From: Nitrospinota bacterium
Lineage (GTDB): Bacteria > Tectomicrobia > Entotheonellia > J063
DNA length: 6,012 nt
Assembly (NCBI GenBank): GCA_003696125.1
Contig: RFHZ01000102.1
Coordinates: 1 to 6,012 of the forward strand
Reading direction: 5' to 3'
Shown piece by piece: positions 1 through 5,959 of this stretch (position 1 is the first letter of the stretch; every line of letters starts with the position of its first letter). The notes under the pieces were generated by a model that saw only the letters and a list, made by a program, of their open reading frames with translations, was not told where the DNA came from and made no database searches. Position numbers and translations under genes: made by a program.

Positions 1-1
1 G

Positions 2-1963
2 GATAATGCCGCGCTTTGGAAGGCATTGTCGGCGGAGTACGACCTTCGCCTCTACGCGGTCAATGACATCGTTACTCCCCTGGCCTTTGACACACTGCAA
101 GATCTGGGAGTTTCTGGCCGGGGAAGCGCCCTGCTGGATGCCCTCTTTACCCTCCAGAACGAATACCAGGGACTCCCCTTAGCCGGCGTCCTCTTTCTGA
201 CCGATGGGGCGAATAATACCGGTACCACCGAGAGCGCCCTGCTGGAAGATTTTGCCCTTCCGGTATTCACGGTAGGGGCAGGGGAGAGGAGTCGCTATCG
301 AGACATCCAGATCGCGGAGAAACGGGTGGTGAATTTCGCTTTCCTCCGCAGTCCCGTTACGGTCGATTTTACCTTGAAGAGCTGGGGATACCAGGGAACC
401 ACCGTCCCGGTGATCCTCAAACAGGGCAATCAGGTGGTGGCCACGACCATGGTGCCGATAGCGCAGCCGGAATTTACCGCTCCCATCTCCTTTACCTTCA
501 CTCCCCGTGAGATAGGTACCTTCTCCTATGCGGTAGAGACCCCGCTCCAGGTGGGGGAGATGATCGAATCGAATAACCGGAAGGAGTTCTCCCTGCACGT
601 GATCCGAGACAAGATCCGCATCCTGATCGTTTCTGGTCGTCCCAGTTGGAGCTATCGTTTCCTGCGTCGAGCCCTGAAGAGTGATCCCACCATCGATCTG
701 ATCTCTTTCATCATCTTGCGCACCCCCTCCGATGTGGTGAATGTCCCTGAGCGGCAGCTCAGTCTCATCCCCTTCCCCACCAATCGACTCTTCACCCGTG
801 AGCTGGGGAACTTCGATCTCCTGATCTTCGACAATTTCTCCTATACCTTCTACTTTCCCCTCCCTTACCTGGAACACATCAAGCGATTTGTGGCAGAGGG
901 AGGGGCTTTCGCCATGTTCGGCGGTGACCAGTCGTTCGGAGATGGAGGGTATGCACAGACCCCTCTGGAGGAAATCTTGCCGGTAGAGATGCTCCCCAAG
1001 CCAGGGGGATATGCCTTCCTGCCCGGGAAGATGGAGCTCACCCGGGAAGGGGAGACCCATCCCATAACCCAGATCACCGTGGATGGAGAGGAGAATCGGC
1101 TGCTCTGGGAGGAGATGCCCGTATTGAAGGGGTTCAACAGGGTACTGCGGGTCAAACCAGGAGCGATCGTGCTGGGAAACTATGCCCTGGCAGGAAAGGA
1201 TCAACGCTTCCCCTTACTGGTGGCCATGAAGTACAAAAAGGGGAGGACGCTGGCCTTGCTGACCGATCAAACGTGGCGCTGGAATTTTGAGATGGTGGGG
1301 AAGAAGAAGGGGAATCGCCACTATCTCCGCTTTGTCCGCCAGATGATCCGCTGGCTGGTCAAGGACCCTACCTTCAAGCAGGTCCAGGTCTTGACCAGTA
1401 AGGAGACCTACCAGATCGGGGAGGAAGCCGAGATCCGGGTGCGGGTGTTCAACAACGACTTTTCTCCAGCCACAGATGCCGTGTTGACCCTCACGGTCAA
1501 GGATACCCAGGCAGGGGTGCGCGAACTCTCTCCCGCTCCTGCCGCCCAACCAGGGGAGTATGTCGCCACCTATCAGCCTGACCATCCCGGGATCTTTACG
1601 GTAAGGGCAGTTGCCCGCAGCCGGCAGGCCAGGGGCTCCTCTCCCTCCTTCTCTGATCAGATCCTGGGGAGCGATGAGACCCTCTTCCGCATGGTACAGC
1701 CCCAGATCGAATTTGAGAATGCCGCCCCCGGAGAAGCCTTGCTGCGCAAGATGGCTGATCTCACCGGTGGACGATACTTCTCTGCCACCACCCCCTGGCA
1801 GGAGATCAGAGAGGAGATCAGGAAGAGGCTGGCGGGGAAGGCAGAATATCGAATCGTTGAAGAGCGTCCCCTGGAACTCCGTAACACTCTCTGGGCCTTC
1901 CTGGCTCTCCTCTCCCTCTTTTCCTTAGAATGGATAATCCGGCGACGAGGAGGCCTGGCCTAG
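2..1963 (+). CDS. VWA / glutamine-amidotransferase-like membrane protein, 5'-truncated
   Basis: The reading frame is open from base 2, so this is the C-terminal part (about 653 codons) of a longer protein. The TTG at 26 is merely the first start-like codon inside the window and is probably not the real start. Seen in order: the end of a von Willebrand A domain with the MIDAS-type TDG (bases 200-208) and the strand FTVGAGE; a beta-rich CARDB/Ig-like stretch (about 300-600); an alpha/beta domain starting RILIVSGRPSW (about 613-645) and containing FGGDQSFGDGG (about 917-950), resembling class I glutamine amidotransferase folds; a second Ig-like domain (about 1380-1620); and one C-terminal transmembrane helix (about 1877-1940) followed by Arg-rich residues, so most of the chain probably faces outside the cytoplasm. 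No nucleophile-elbow Cys is seen, so amidotransferase activity is unlikely. Related proteins are often encoded near MoxR ATPase and DUF58/BatA-type genes, which would lie to the left. The precise role is unknown. Confidence 0.85.
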   Translation, partial: DNAALWKALSAEYDLRLYAVNDIVTPLAFDTLQDLGVSGRGSALLDALFTLQNEYQGLPLAGVLFLTDGANNTGTTESALLEDFALPVFTVGAGERSRYRDIQIAEKRVVNFAFLRSPVTVDFTLKSWGYQGTTVPVILKQGNQVVATTMVPIAQPEFTAPISFTFTPREIGTFSYAVETPLQVGEMIESNNRKEFSLHVIRDKIRILIVSGRPSWSYRFLRRALKSDPTIDLISFIILRTPSDVVNVPERQLSLIPFPTNRLFTRELGNFDLLIFDNFSYTFYFPLPYLEHIKRFVAEGGAFAMFGGDQSFGDGGYAQTPLEEILPVEMLPKPGGYAFLPGKMELTREGETHPITQITVDGEENRLLWEEMPVLKGFNRVLRVKPGAIVLGNYALAGKDQRFPLLVAMKYKKGRTLALLTDQTWRWNFEMVGKKKGNRHYLRFVRQMIRWLVKDPTFKQVQVLTSKETYQIGEEAEIRVRVFNNDFSPATDAVLTLTVKDTQAGVRELSPAPAAQPGEYVATYQPDHPGIFTVRAVARSRQARGSSPSFSDQILGSDETLFRMVQPQIEFENAAPGEALLRKMADLTGGRYFSATTPWQEIREEIRKRLAGKAEYRIVEERPLELRNTLWAFLALLSLFSLEWIIRRRGGLA

Positions 1964-1968
1964 AGGCG

Positions 1969-2418
1969 CTACACAAGCAGATCGTAGAGCTGGACGTACA
2001 GGGTTCGCTCCCGGGGTCCGTCCAGTTCGACGTAGAAGACCGCCTGCCACTTTCCCAGACGGAGCTTTCCTGCCTGGATCGGAATCGTTTCACTGGTACG
2101 AAAAAGGGCAGAGCGGATATGCGCCCACCCATTGCGCCGCTCCCCTGGCTCCAGATTTTGCGTGCGCACACTCAGATCGTCGTGCCGGTAATAGATGTCA
2201 TGCGGCGCGAACACATCCAGGATCTTCTGCATATCCTCCAGGATCCCGTCCTCGTGTTCGTTGATCCAGAGTCCACTGGTGGTATGCATGTTGTAGAGGA
2301 TCATGAAGCCATCGTGGATGGCATATTTTTGAATCAGGGTATGTAAGTCTGGGGTAATGTCAAGGAACTCCTGACGCTTCTTCGTCTTCAAGATCAGCTC
2401 TTCTGTATGATATTTCAT
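1969..2418 (-). CDS. yjbQ: YjbQ / UPF0047 family protein (secondary thiamine-phosphate synthase family)
   Basis: A 149-residue protein, close to the usual family length of about 130-150. Hallmarks seen: HTTSGLWINE (45-54), YRHDD (77-81), NGWAHI (96-101), TIPI (111-114), LGKWQ (121-125) and ELDGPR (131-136). The His, Asn-Glu and Trp-Gln positions line the conserved pocket of this small trimeric fold. Family members are named secondary thiamine-phosphate synthases because of weak activity reported for the E. coli protein; the physiological reaction is not settled. The segment between YRHDD and NGWAH (LSVRTQNLEPGERR) fits the longer-loop YjbQ subgroup. The ATG at 2418 is preferred because AGGTGAGGAG (2432 to 2423) sits just before it; a GTG at 2436 would add six residues but places this Shine-Dalgarno sequence inside the gene. 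The gene converges on the VWA gene with 5 bp between stop codons and lies downstream of the UbiA-family gene, with its own likely promoter. Confidence 0.92.
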   Translation of the reverse strand: MKYHTEELILKTKKRQEFLDITPDLHTLIQKYAIHDGFMILYNMHTTSGLWINEHEDGILEDMQKILDVFAPHDIYYRHDDLSVRTQNLEPGERRNGWAHIRSALFRTSETIPIQAGKLRLGKWQAVFYVELDGPRERTLYVQLYDLLV

Positions 2419-2422
2419 AGCT

Positions 2423-2432
2423 CTCCTCACCT
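2423..2432 (-). promoter_or_regulatory. Shine-Dalgarno sequence fixing the yjbQ start
   Basis: Minus-strand AGGTGAGGAG lies 4 bases before the ATG at 2418 (8 bases if counted from AGGTGA). It supports the ATG over the upstream in-frame GTG at 2436, which has no comparable site. Confidence 0.7.
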
Positions 2433-2482
2433 TCACGCTCCTGATCAGGACAGCGATCGGAGCGGCGAAGATCCCATGAAAC

Positions 2483-2560
2483 CTTTATCTCAACTCCCTT
2501 AAACTCCTCTCCTTCCCTATGGGGTGAATTTTCTCTTCCCCACTATATCACAACTCCCTA
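2483..2560 (-). repeat. Spaced imperfect direct repeat upstream of yjbQ
   Basis: Two 18-base copies at 2543-2560 and 2483-2500 match at 15 of 18 positions. On the minus strand they read TAGGGAGTTGTGATATAG and AAGGGAGTTGAGATAAAG, and their starts are exactly 60 bases apart. The upstream copy overlaps the proposed -10 element; the other lies in the leader. They could be paired protein-binding sites or chance similarity. Confidence 0.45.
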
Positions 2561-2571
2561 TAGAGAAACAA
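2542..2571 (-). promoter_or_regulatory. Candidate promoter for yjbQ
   Basis: On the minus strand an extended -10, TGATATAGT, has its hexamer TATAGT at 2547-2542. An 18-base spacer separates it from a weak -35, TTGTTT, at 2571-2566. Transcription would start near 2535, giving a leader of roughly 115 bases before the ATG at 2418. I see no clear terminator between the UbiA-family gene and this site, so yjbQ may also be read from upstream. The rest of the 189-bp gap (2419-2607) holds no ORF or RNA gene that I can recognise. Confidence 0.45.
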
Positions 2572-2607
2572 GACAACAAACAAAAGAAATTCCTTACCTG
2601 GGAGGGC

Positions 2608-3546
2608 TTAGGCGTAGATGATTATCCCTACGGCCAGTATCCAGAGCAGGAGATTTATCTGTAGGGGGCGATCGGTCAGCAGGAGCCGGGTGGGATTTTC
2701 TCCCTCCCCGCGTTTGTGCACCAGGTACAGGTAGCGGAAGATCCCGTACATGACAAAGGGGGTGGTAATGATCAACCTGTCGGTCTGAAACTTCTGGATC
2801 GTTTCCTGATCCATCGTATAGAGGGCATAAGCGATGACCGTAGAGGCGGTGACGACGTTGATCATGAGATCGAGGAAATAGGGACTGTACTCCTCCAGAA
2901 TCTGTCGATGATTCCTCGCCTCCTGGCGCAGGTGGACCAACTCCTGGCGGCGTTTGTTGCAGGCCAGAAAGAGGGCGAGCAGGAAGGTGCAGAGGATCAA
3001 CCAGAGCGAGATCTCCACCTCGATCACCACGGCCCCGGCCATGGCACGTAAGACAAAACCGGTGGCAATGGCCATGACATCCACGATCACCATCTGTTTC
3101 AGCCAGCGCGAGTAGAGGAGATTGAGCAGGACATAGCCCAGGGCAACCAGGCCGAAACCGGTACGGAGGAGGAAGGCGGAGGGGAGAGAGACCAGGAGTA
3201 ACAGGAGCAGACCGATCAGGGCGAAACGAGGGTGGAGCTTTCCTGACGCCAGCGGACGGAAGCGCTTGCTCGGATGCTCCCTGTCTGCCTGCACGTCAAA
3301 GAAGTCGTTACAGATATAGACGGCACTGGAGAGGAGGCAGAAGAGGACAAAGGCGCTGAAGCTGAGGAGGAGATCGGTGAGGTGAAAGAGTCGCTGGGAA
3401 AAGAGGAGTCCGGCGAAGAGCACCAGATTCTTGACCCACTGATACGGCCGCATGGCCTGGACCAGCAGAGAGAGCTGCTGCCCCCAGGTGGAAGAAGAGA
3501 AGAGACGTATAGACTGCTCGTCCATGGTTTCCGAGACGTGCTCCAC
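2608..3546 (-). CDS. UbiA-family prenyltransferase, decaprenyl-phosphate phosphoribosyltransferase-like
   Basis: A 312-residue integral membrane protein with about eight or nine hydrophobic helices. Signature residues: RPYQWVKN (33-40), the Asp-rich motif NDFFDVQADREHP (80-92), YSRWLK (145-150), VDVMAIATGFVLRAMAGA (155-172) as the second conserved region, and NKRRQEL (197-203). This combination is typical of the branch containing mycobacterial DPPR synthase (Rv3806c), which moves 5-phosphoribose from PRPP to a polyprenyl phosphate, rather than of quinone or haem prenyltransferases. The Asp motif would bind Mg-diphosphate at the membrane face. In Gram-negatives related enzymes are linked to pentose decoration of envelope glycans or lipids; the actual acceptor and product here are inferred. 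The start is uncertain: the GTG at 3546 gives 312 residues and the ATG at 3525 gives 305, and neither has a strong Shine-Dalgarno sequence. The gene is transcribed away from kdsD, from an adjacent promoter. Confidence 0.88.
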   Translation of the reverse strand: MEHVSETMDEQSIRLFSSSTWGQQLSLLVQAMRPYQWVKNLVLFAGLLFSQRLFHLTDLLLSFSAFVLFCLLSSAVYICNDFFDVQADREHPSKRFRPLASGKLHPRFALIGLLLLLLVSLPSAFLLRTGFGLVALGYVLLNLLYSRWLKQMVIVDVMAIATGFVLRAMAGAVVIEVEISLWLILCTFLLALFLACNKRRQELVHLRQEARNHRQILEEYSPYFLDLMINVVTASTVIAYALYTMDQETIQKFQTDRLIITTPFVMYGIFRYLYLVHKRGEGENPTRLLLTDRPLQINLLLWILAVGIIIYA

Positions 3547-3627
3547 GTTCAGGACAAGACCTGTTTTCTCCCCGTGTCTAAAACCGGTAGAGCCCTGCGG
3601 TGACTCAGGATCAGCCAGAACAAAGCC

Positions 3628-3656
3628 ATTATATCATATCGGTGGAGAAAAGGAAA
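3628..3656 (-). promoter_or_regulatory. Promoter for the UbiA-family gene
   Basis: The minus strand carries an extended -10, TGATATAAT, with a consensus TATAAT hexamer at 3633-3628. With a 17-base spacer the -35 would be TTTCCT (3656-3651), a poor match, so the extended -10 probably carries recognition. Transcription would begin near 3621, giving a leader of about 75 bases before the GTG at 3546. It lies back to back with the kdsD promoter. Confidence 0.65.
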
Positions 3657-3658
3657 AC

Positions 3659-3689
3659 TTGACAGGAAGGGGATTTTGCTTTATATAAT
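3659..3689 (+). promoter_or_regulatory. Strong sigma70-type promoter for kdsD
   Basis: A perfect -35, TTGACA (3659-3664), is followed by a perfect -10, TATAAT (3684-3689), with a 19-base spacer. The overlapping TATATA (3682-3687) gives the ideal 17-base spacer, so either register could be used. Transcription should start at about 3694-3697, leaving a leader of roughly 135 bases before the kdsD ATG. No terminator is visible between kdsD and dctP, so this promoter probably drives both. Confidence 0.75.
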
Positions 3690-3691
3690 CA

Positions 3692-3752
3692 GCGACCGAT
3701 TCTTCCTGCCCGGGGGTAGACGGTTCCCGGGTTCACGCTTCTGGCCGGTCGC
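3692..3752 (+). promoter_or_regulatory. Nested inverted repeat in the kdsD 5' leader
   Basis: GCGACCG (3692-3698) is perfectly complementary to CGGTCGC (3746-3752). Inside it CCCGGGGG (3709-3716) can pair with TTCCCGGG (3724-3731) as six G-C pairs plus two G-U pairs around a 7-base loop. The G-U pairs exist only in plus-strand RNA. This could be a structured leader or, because the outer left arm sits at the predicted transcription start, a pair of operator half-sites. It matches no riboswitch that I recognise, and no U-tract follows, so it is not an ordinary terminator. The rest of the leader (3753-3817) contains a small tandem repeat, two copies of AGTAGAGA (3759-3774), and nothing else evident. 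Confidence 0.4.
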
Positions 3753-3829
3753 CACGGGAGTAGAGAAGTAGAGAGCGGGTAACAGAGGCAGTTTACCGAT
3801 AGGGATGCCGGTGAGAAAGAGGGGATGGC

Positions 3830-4795
3830 ATGAATATTCTCCAGGAGATTCGACGGGTGCTCGAGGCGGAGATCTCTACCCTGATCACGGTACGTGACTG
3901 TGTGGATGACTCATACGAGAAAGCGGTCTCTCTCCTGTACGGCTGTACCGGCAAGGTGGTCGTTACCGGCATAGGAAAGTCCGGGATCATTGCCCAGAAG
4001 ATCGCCGCCACCATGGCTTCTACCGGAACCCTGGCCCTCTATCTCCACCCCGCCGATGGGATGCACGGCAACCTGGGGGTGGTGCGGGAGAACGATGTGT
4101 TGCTGGCGATCAGCAAGTCGGGTGAGAGTGAGGAGCTGCTCGGTATTCTCCCCTCCCTGCACCAGATCGGGGTGCGGATCATCACCATCACGGCCAACCC
4201 CGCCTCCACCCTGGCCAGACATTCGGATGTGGTGTTACAGACCCCTATCGAACGGGAAGCCTGTCCCCTGGACCTGGCTCCGACCTCCAGTACAACAGCC
4301 GCCCTGGCCGTAGGCGACGCCCTGGCCCTTACCCTGATGAAACTCAAGGATTTCAAACCGGAGCATTTTGCCCTCTACCATCCAGGGGGACGCCTGGGCA
4401 AACGACTCCTGCTCCGGGTGAAAGACCTGATGCGTTCCGGGGAGAACAACCCGATCATCCGGGTGGAAGAGAGCGTGAGCACCATGCTCTGCGAGATCAC
4501 CAGGAAGATGACCGGAGCCGTCTCGGTCGTGGATAAAGACGGCTATCTGGTGGGGCTGGTGACCGACTACGATATCCGGCGCGCCCTGGAGACGGGAAAG
4601 GATATCTTTTCCCTGACCATCCCCCAGATCATGAACCCTCATCCCACCACCATTTATGAGGATGAGAAGGCGGTGGTGGCGCTGGAGATCATGGAGAACC
4701 GGGAACGCCCCTTCTCCCTGCTTCCTGTGCTCAATCACGAAGAGAGGGTGGTGGGGATGATTCACCTGCACGATATCATCGGACGGGGATTGTGA
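3830..4795 (+). CDS. kdsD: Arabinose-5-phosphate isomerase (KdsD/KpsF family)
   Basis: Interconverts D-ribulose 5-phosphate and D-arabinose 5-phosphate in the cytoplasm, the committed entry to Kdo for LPS or Kdo-containing capsule. The 321 residues match the family length (about 320-330). An N-terminal SIS domain (about 35-175) shows VVVTGIGKSG (43-52), HPADGMHGNLG (73-83), ISKSGESEE (94-102), EREACPLDLAPTSSTTA (141-157) and YHPGGRLGKR (183-192). Two CBS domains follow (about 197-255 and 267-321). The catalytic set of E. coli KdsD (K59, E111, E152, H193) aligns at a constant offset to K50, E102, E143 and H184, so the enzyme should be active. The ATG at 3830 has AGAGGGG (3818-3824) five bases upstream. 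The gene is divergent from the UbiA-family gene and is followed by dctP on the same strand. KdsD, KpsF and GutQ cannot be told apart by sequence alone; kdsD is chosen because no capsule or glucitol genes are in view. Confidence 0.95.
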   Translation: MNILQEIRRVLEAEISTLITVRDCVDDSYEKAVSLLYGCTGKVVVTGIGKSGIIAQKIAATMASTGTLALYLHPADGMHGNLGVVRENDVLLAISKSGESEELLGILPSLHQIGVRIITITANPASTLARHSDVVLQTPIEREACPLDLAPTSSTTAALAVGDALALTLMKLKDFKPEHFALYHPGGRLGKRLLLRVKDLMRSGENNPIIRVEESVSTMLCEITRKMTGAVSVVDKDGYLVGLVTDYDIRRALETGKDIFSLTIPQIMNPHPTTIYEDEKAVVALEIMENRERPFSLLPVLNHEERVVGMIHLHDIIGRGL

Positions 4796-4813
4796 CACGG
4801 GAAGGAAGGGATA

Positions 4814-4824
4814 AAGGAGGTGAT
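4814..4824 (+). promoter_or_regulatory. Stranded near-perfect Shine-Dalgarno sequence after kdsD
   Basis: AAGGAGGTGAT is an 11-base exact complement of the usual 16S rRNA 3' tail, yet no start codon stands at normal distance. The GTG at 4820 overlaps it, and the ATG at 4823 is only 2 bases past GGAGG. Both of those starts are in frame with dctP and would add 22-23 residues to its N terminus. The 93-bp spacer (4796-4888) is strongly purine-rich and shows no terminator. Confidence 0.6.
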
Positions 4825-4873
4825 GGCCACAGGGAAAGCGGGGTGTTTGAGGAAGGTAAAGGGGTTTACAGAG

Positions 4874-4882
4874 AAAGGAGGG
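4874..4882 (+). promoter_or_regulatory. Shine-Dalgarno sequence fixing the dctP start
   Basis: AAAGGAGGG lies six bases before the ATG at 4889, an optimal arrangement. It selects the start that puts the signal peptide at the very N terminus. Confidence 0.8.
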
Positions 4883-4888
4883 AAAATC

Positions 4889-5959
4889 ATGCGCAAGGGA
4901 TCGATTTGGGGCCTGATCTTCTTCCTGGTTCTCGGTTTGGGTACGGCCCTTTATGCGGCACCGACCAAACTGGTACTGGCTCATATCTACCCGGGTGAAC
5001 TGGAGAATAACGAGGTACATCCGGCAGTGGTCTATTTCAAGAAGCTGGTTGAAGAGCGCACCGCTGGGCAGTTGACCGTGGAGATCTTCCCTGGCGGTCA
5101 GCTCGGTTCCGAGATCGAATACACGCGGGAAGCCCAGGCCGGAGTGACGGTCCACAGTGCCATCCTCTCCTCCGGGGCTTTCTCTTCCTTCTACCGGAAG
5201 TACCAGGCGGTGGTGGCTCCCTATCTCTTCCCGGATCGCCTGACCGCCTGGGCCTTTTTTGACAGCAAATTCTTTGCCGAGTTCATGCGCGATCTGATCA
5301 AAGAGACCGGCCTCCGCTATCTGGGCACCATGGATGATGGGGGAGGGTTTGTCGCCCTGACCAGTAGCCTCCGGCAGGTACGGAAACCGGCGGATTTTAA
5401 AGGGATGCGGGTCCGGACAGAGGAGAACCCGGCCCATATGGCCATCATGAAGGCCCTGGGAGCATCGGTGGTTCCCATGGCCTGGGGAGAGGTGGCCACA
5501 GCACTGGCGACCGGGGTGGCCCACGCCCAGTTCAACGCTCCCAGTATCCTGGTCTGGGCCAAGATGTGGGAGACGCAGAAGTACGTCTCCTTTACCAATC
5601 ACATCTACAATACCCTCACCTGGGTCATCAACGACAAGTTCTTCCGCAGCCTTCCCCCCGATCAGCAACGGGTGGTCCTCAAGGCGGCTCGTGAAGCCAT
5701 CATCCTCTCCCGAGGCCTCGCCGCCCAGCTCTCAGAACGGGCCATCGATACCTTGAAGGAGAAGGGGATGGAGCTGGCCTTCCTGACCCCAGAAGAGCTG
5801 AAAGCCTTTGAGAAGCTGGCCAAACCTGCCTTTGAGAAGTGGGCGGTGGAGGAGTTTAAGCTGGATCCAAACTTGATCCGTTCGGTACGGCAGGAGGTCG
5901 AGCGGATCGCGCAGGAGCTGGATAAGCGGTACGCCGAGTTTTACGGCGTCTCTCCCTAA
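4889..5959 (+). CDS. dctP: TRAP transporter solute-binding protein, DctP family
   Basis: Periplasmic receptor of a tripartite ATP-independent transporter; it captures an organic acid, usually a carboxylate, and delivers it to the DctQM membrane pair. From the ATG at 4889 it has 356 residues, slightly longer than the usual 320-340. A signal peptide is clear: MRK, a hydrophobic core (about 7-19), then LYA and likely cleavage near residue 23. Family features are LAHIYPGE (30-37), IFPGGQLGSEIE (66-77), KGMRVR (171-176) with R176 as the probable carboxylate-gripping arginine, WGEVATALATGV (199-210), and the segment YVSFTNHIYNTLTWVINDKFF (232-252). At 211-218 it has AHAQFNAP where many DctP proteins have a D-G-x-E-N-P-like sequence, suggesting a modified ligand pocket. 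The C terminus is helical and highly charged. Starts at 4820 or 4823 would add an unneeded charged extension before the signal peptide. It lies 93 bp after kdsD; the ligand cannot be deduced from sequence. Confidence 0.93.
   Translation: MRKGSIWGLIFFLVLGLGTALYAAPTKLVLAHIYPGELENNEVHPAVVYFKKLVEERTAGQLTVEIFPGGQLGSEIEYTREAQAGVTVHSAILSSGAFSSFYRKYQAVVAPYLFPDRLTAWAFFDSKFFAEFMRDLIKETGLRYLGTMDDGGGFVALTSSLRQVRKPADFKGMRVRTEENPAHMAIMKALGASVVPMAWGEVATALATGVAHAQFNAPSILVWAKMWETQKYVSFTNHIYNTLTWVINDKFFRSLPPDQQRVVLKAAREAIILSRGLAAQLSERAIDTLKEKGMELAFLTPEELKAFEKLAKPAFEKWAVEEFKLDPNLIRSVRQEVERIAQELDKRYAEFYGVSP

Noticed and set aside
179-1204. Minus-strand ORF of 341 codons
   Set aside because: It is the shadow of the VWA/GATase-like gene; its composition is atypical and no motif is visible.
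1930-2346. 138-codon plus-strand ORF
   Set aside because: It lies almost wholly antisense to yjbQ, whose conserved motifs are unambiguous, and it overlaps the end of the VWA gene.
2572-2607. Terminator after the UbiA-family gene
   Set aside because: The minus strand is T-rich here, but I could not find a stable hairpin preceding the T-rich stretch.
3709-3731. Rho-independent terminator
   Set aside because: The hairpin is GC-rich but no T-run follows it, and it lies just downstream of a promoter rather than after a gene.
3692-3752. Possible tRNA from the 7-bp terminal stem
   Set aside because: It is only 61 bases long, has no recognisable T-arm or anticodon arm and no CCA or standard 3' end.
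4792-4998. 68-codon plus-strand ORF overlapping the kdsD stop
   Set aside because: The stranded Shine-Dalgarno sequence lies inside it rather than ahead of it, it overlaps the dctP signal peptide out of frame, and its composition is that of a chance frame.
4235-5668. Long minus-strand ORF of 477 codons
   Set aside because: It is antisense to kdsD and dctP, is rich in His, Gly and Pro as expected of a shadow frame in GC-rich DNA, and shows no domain.
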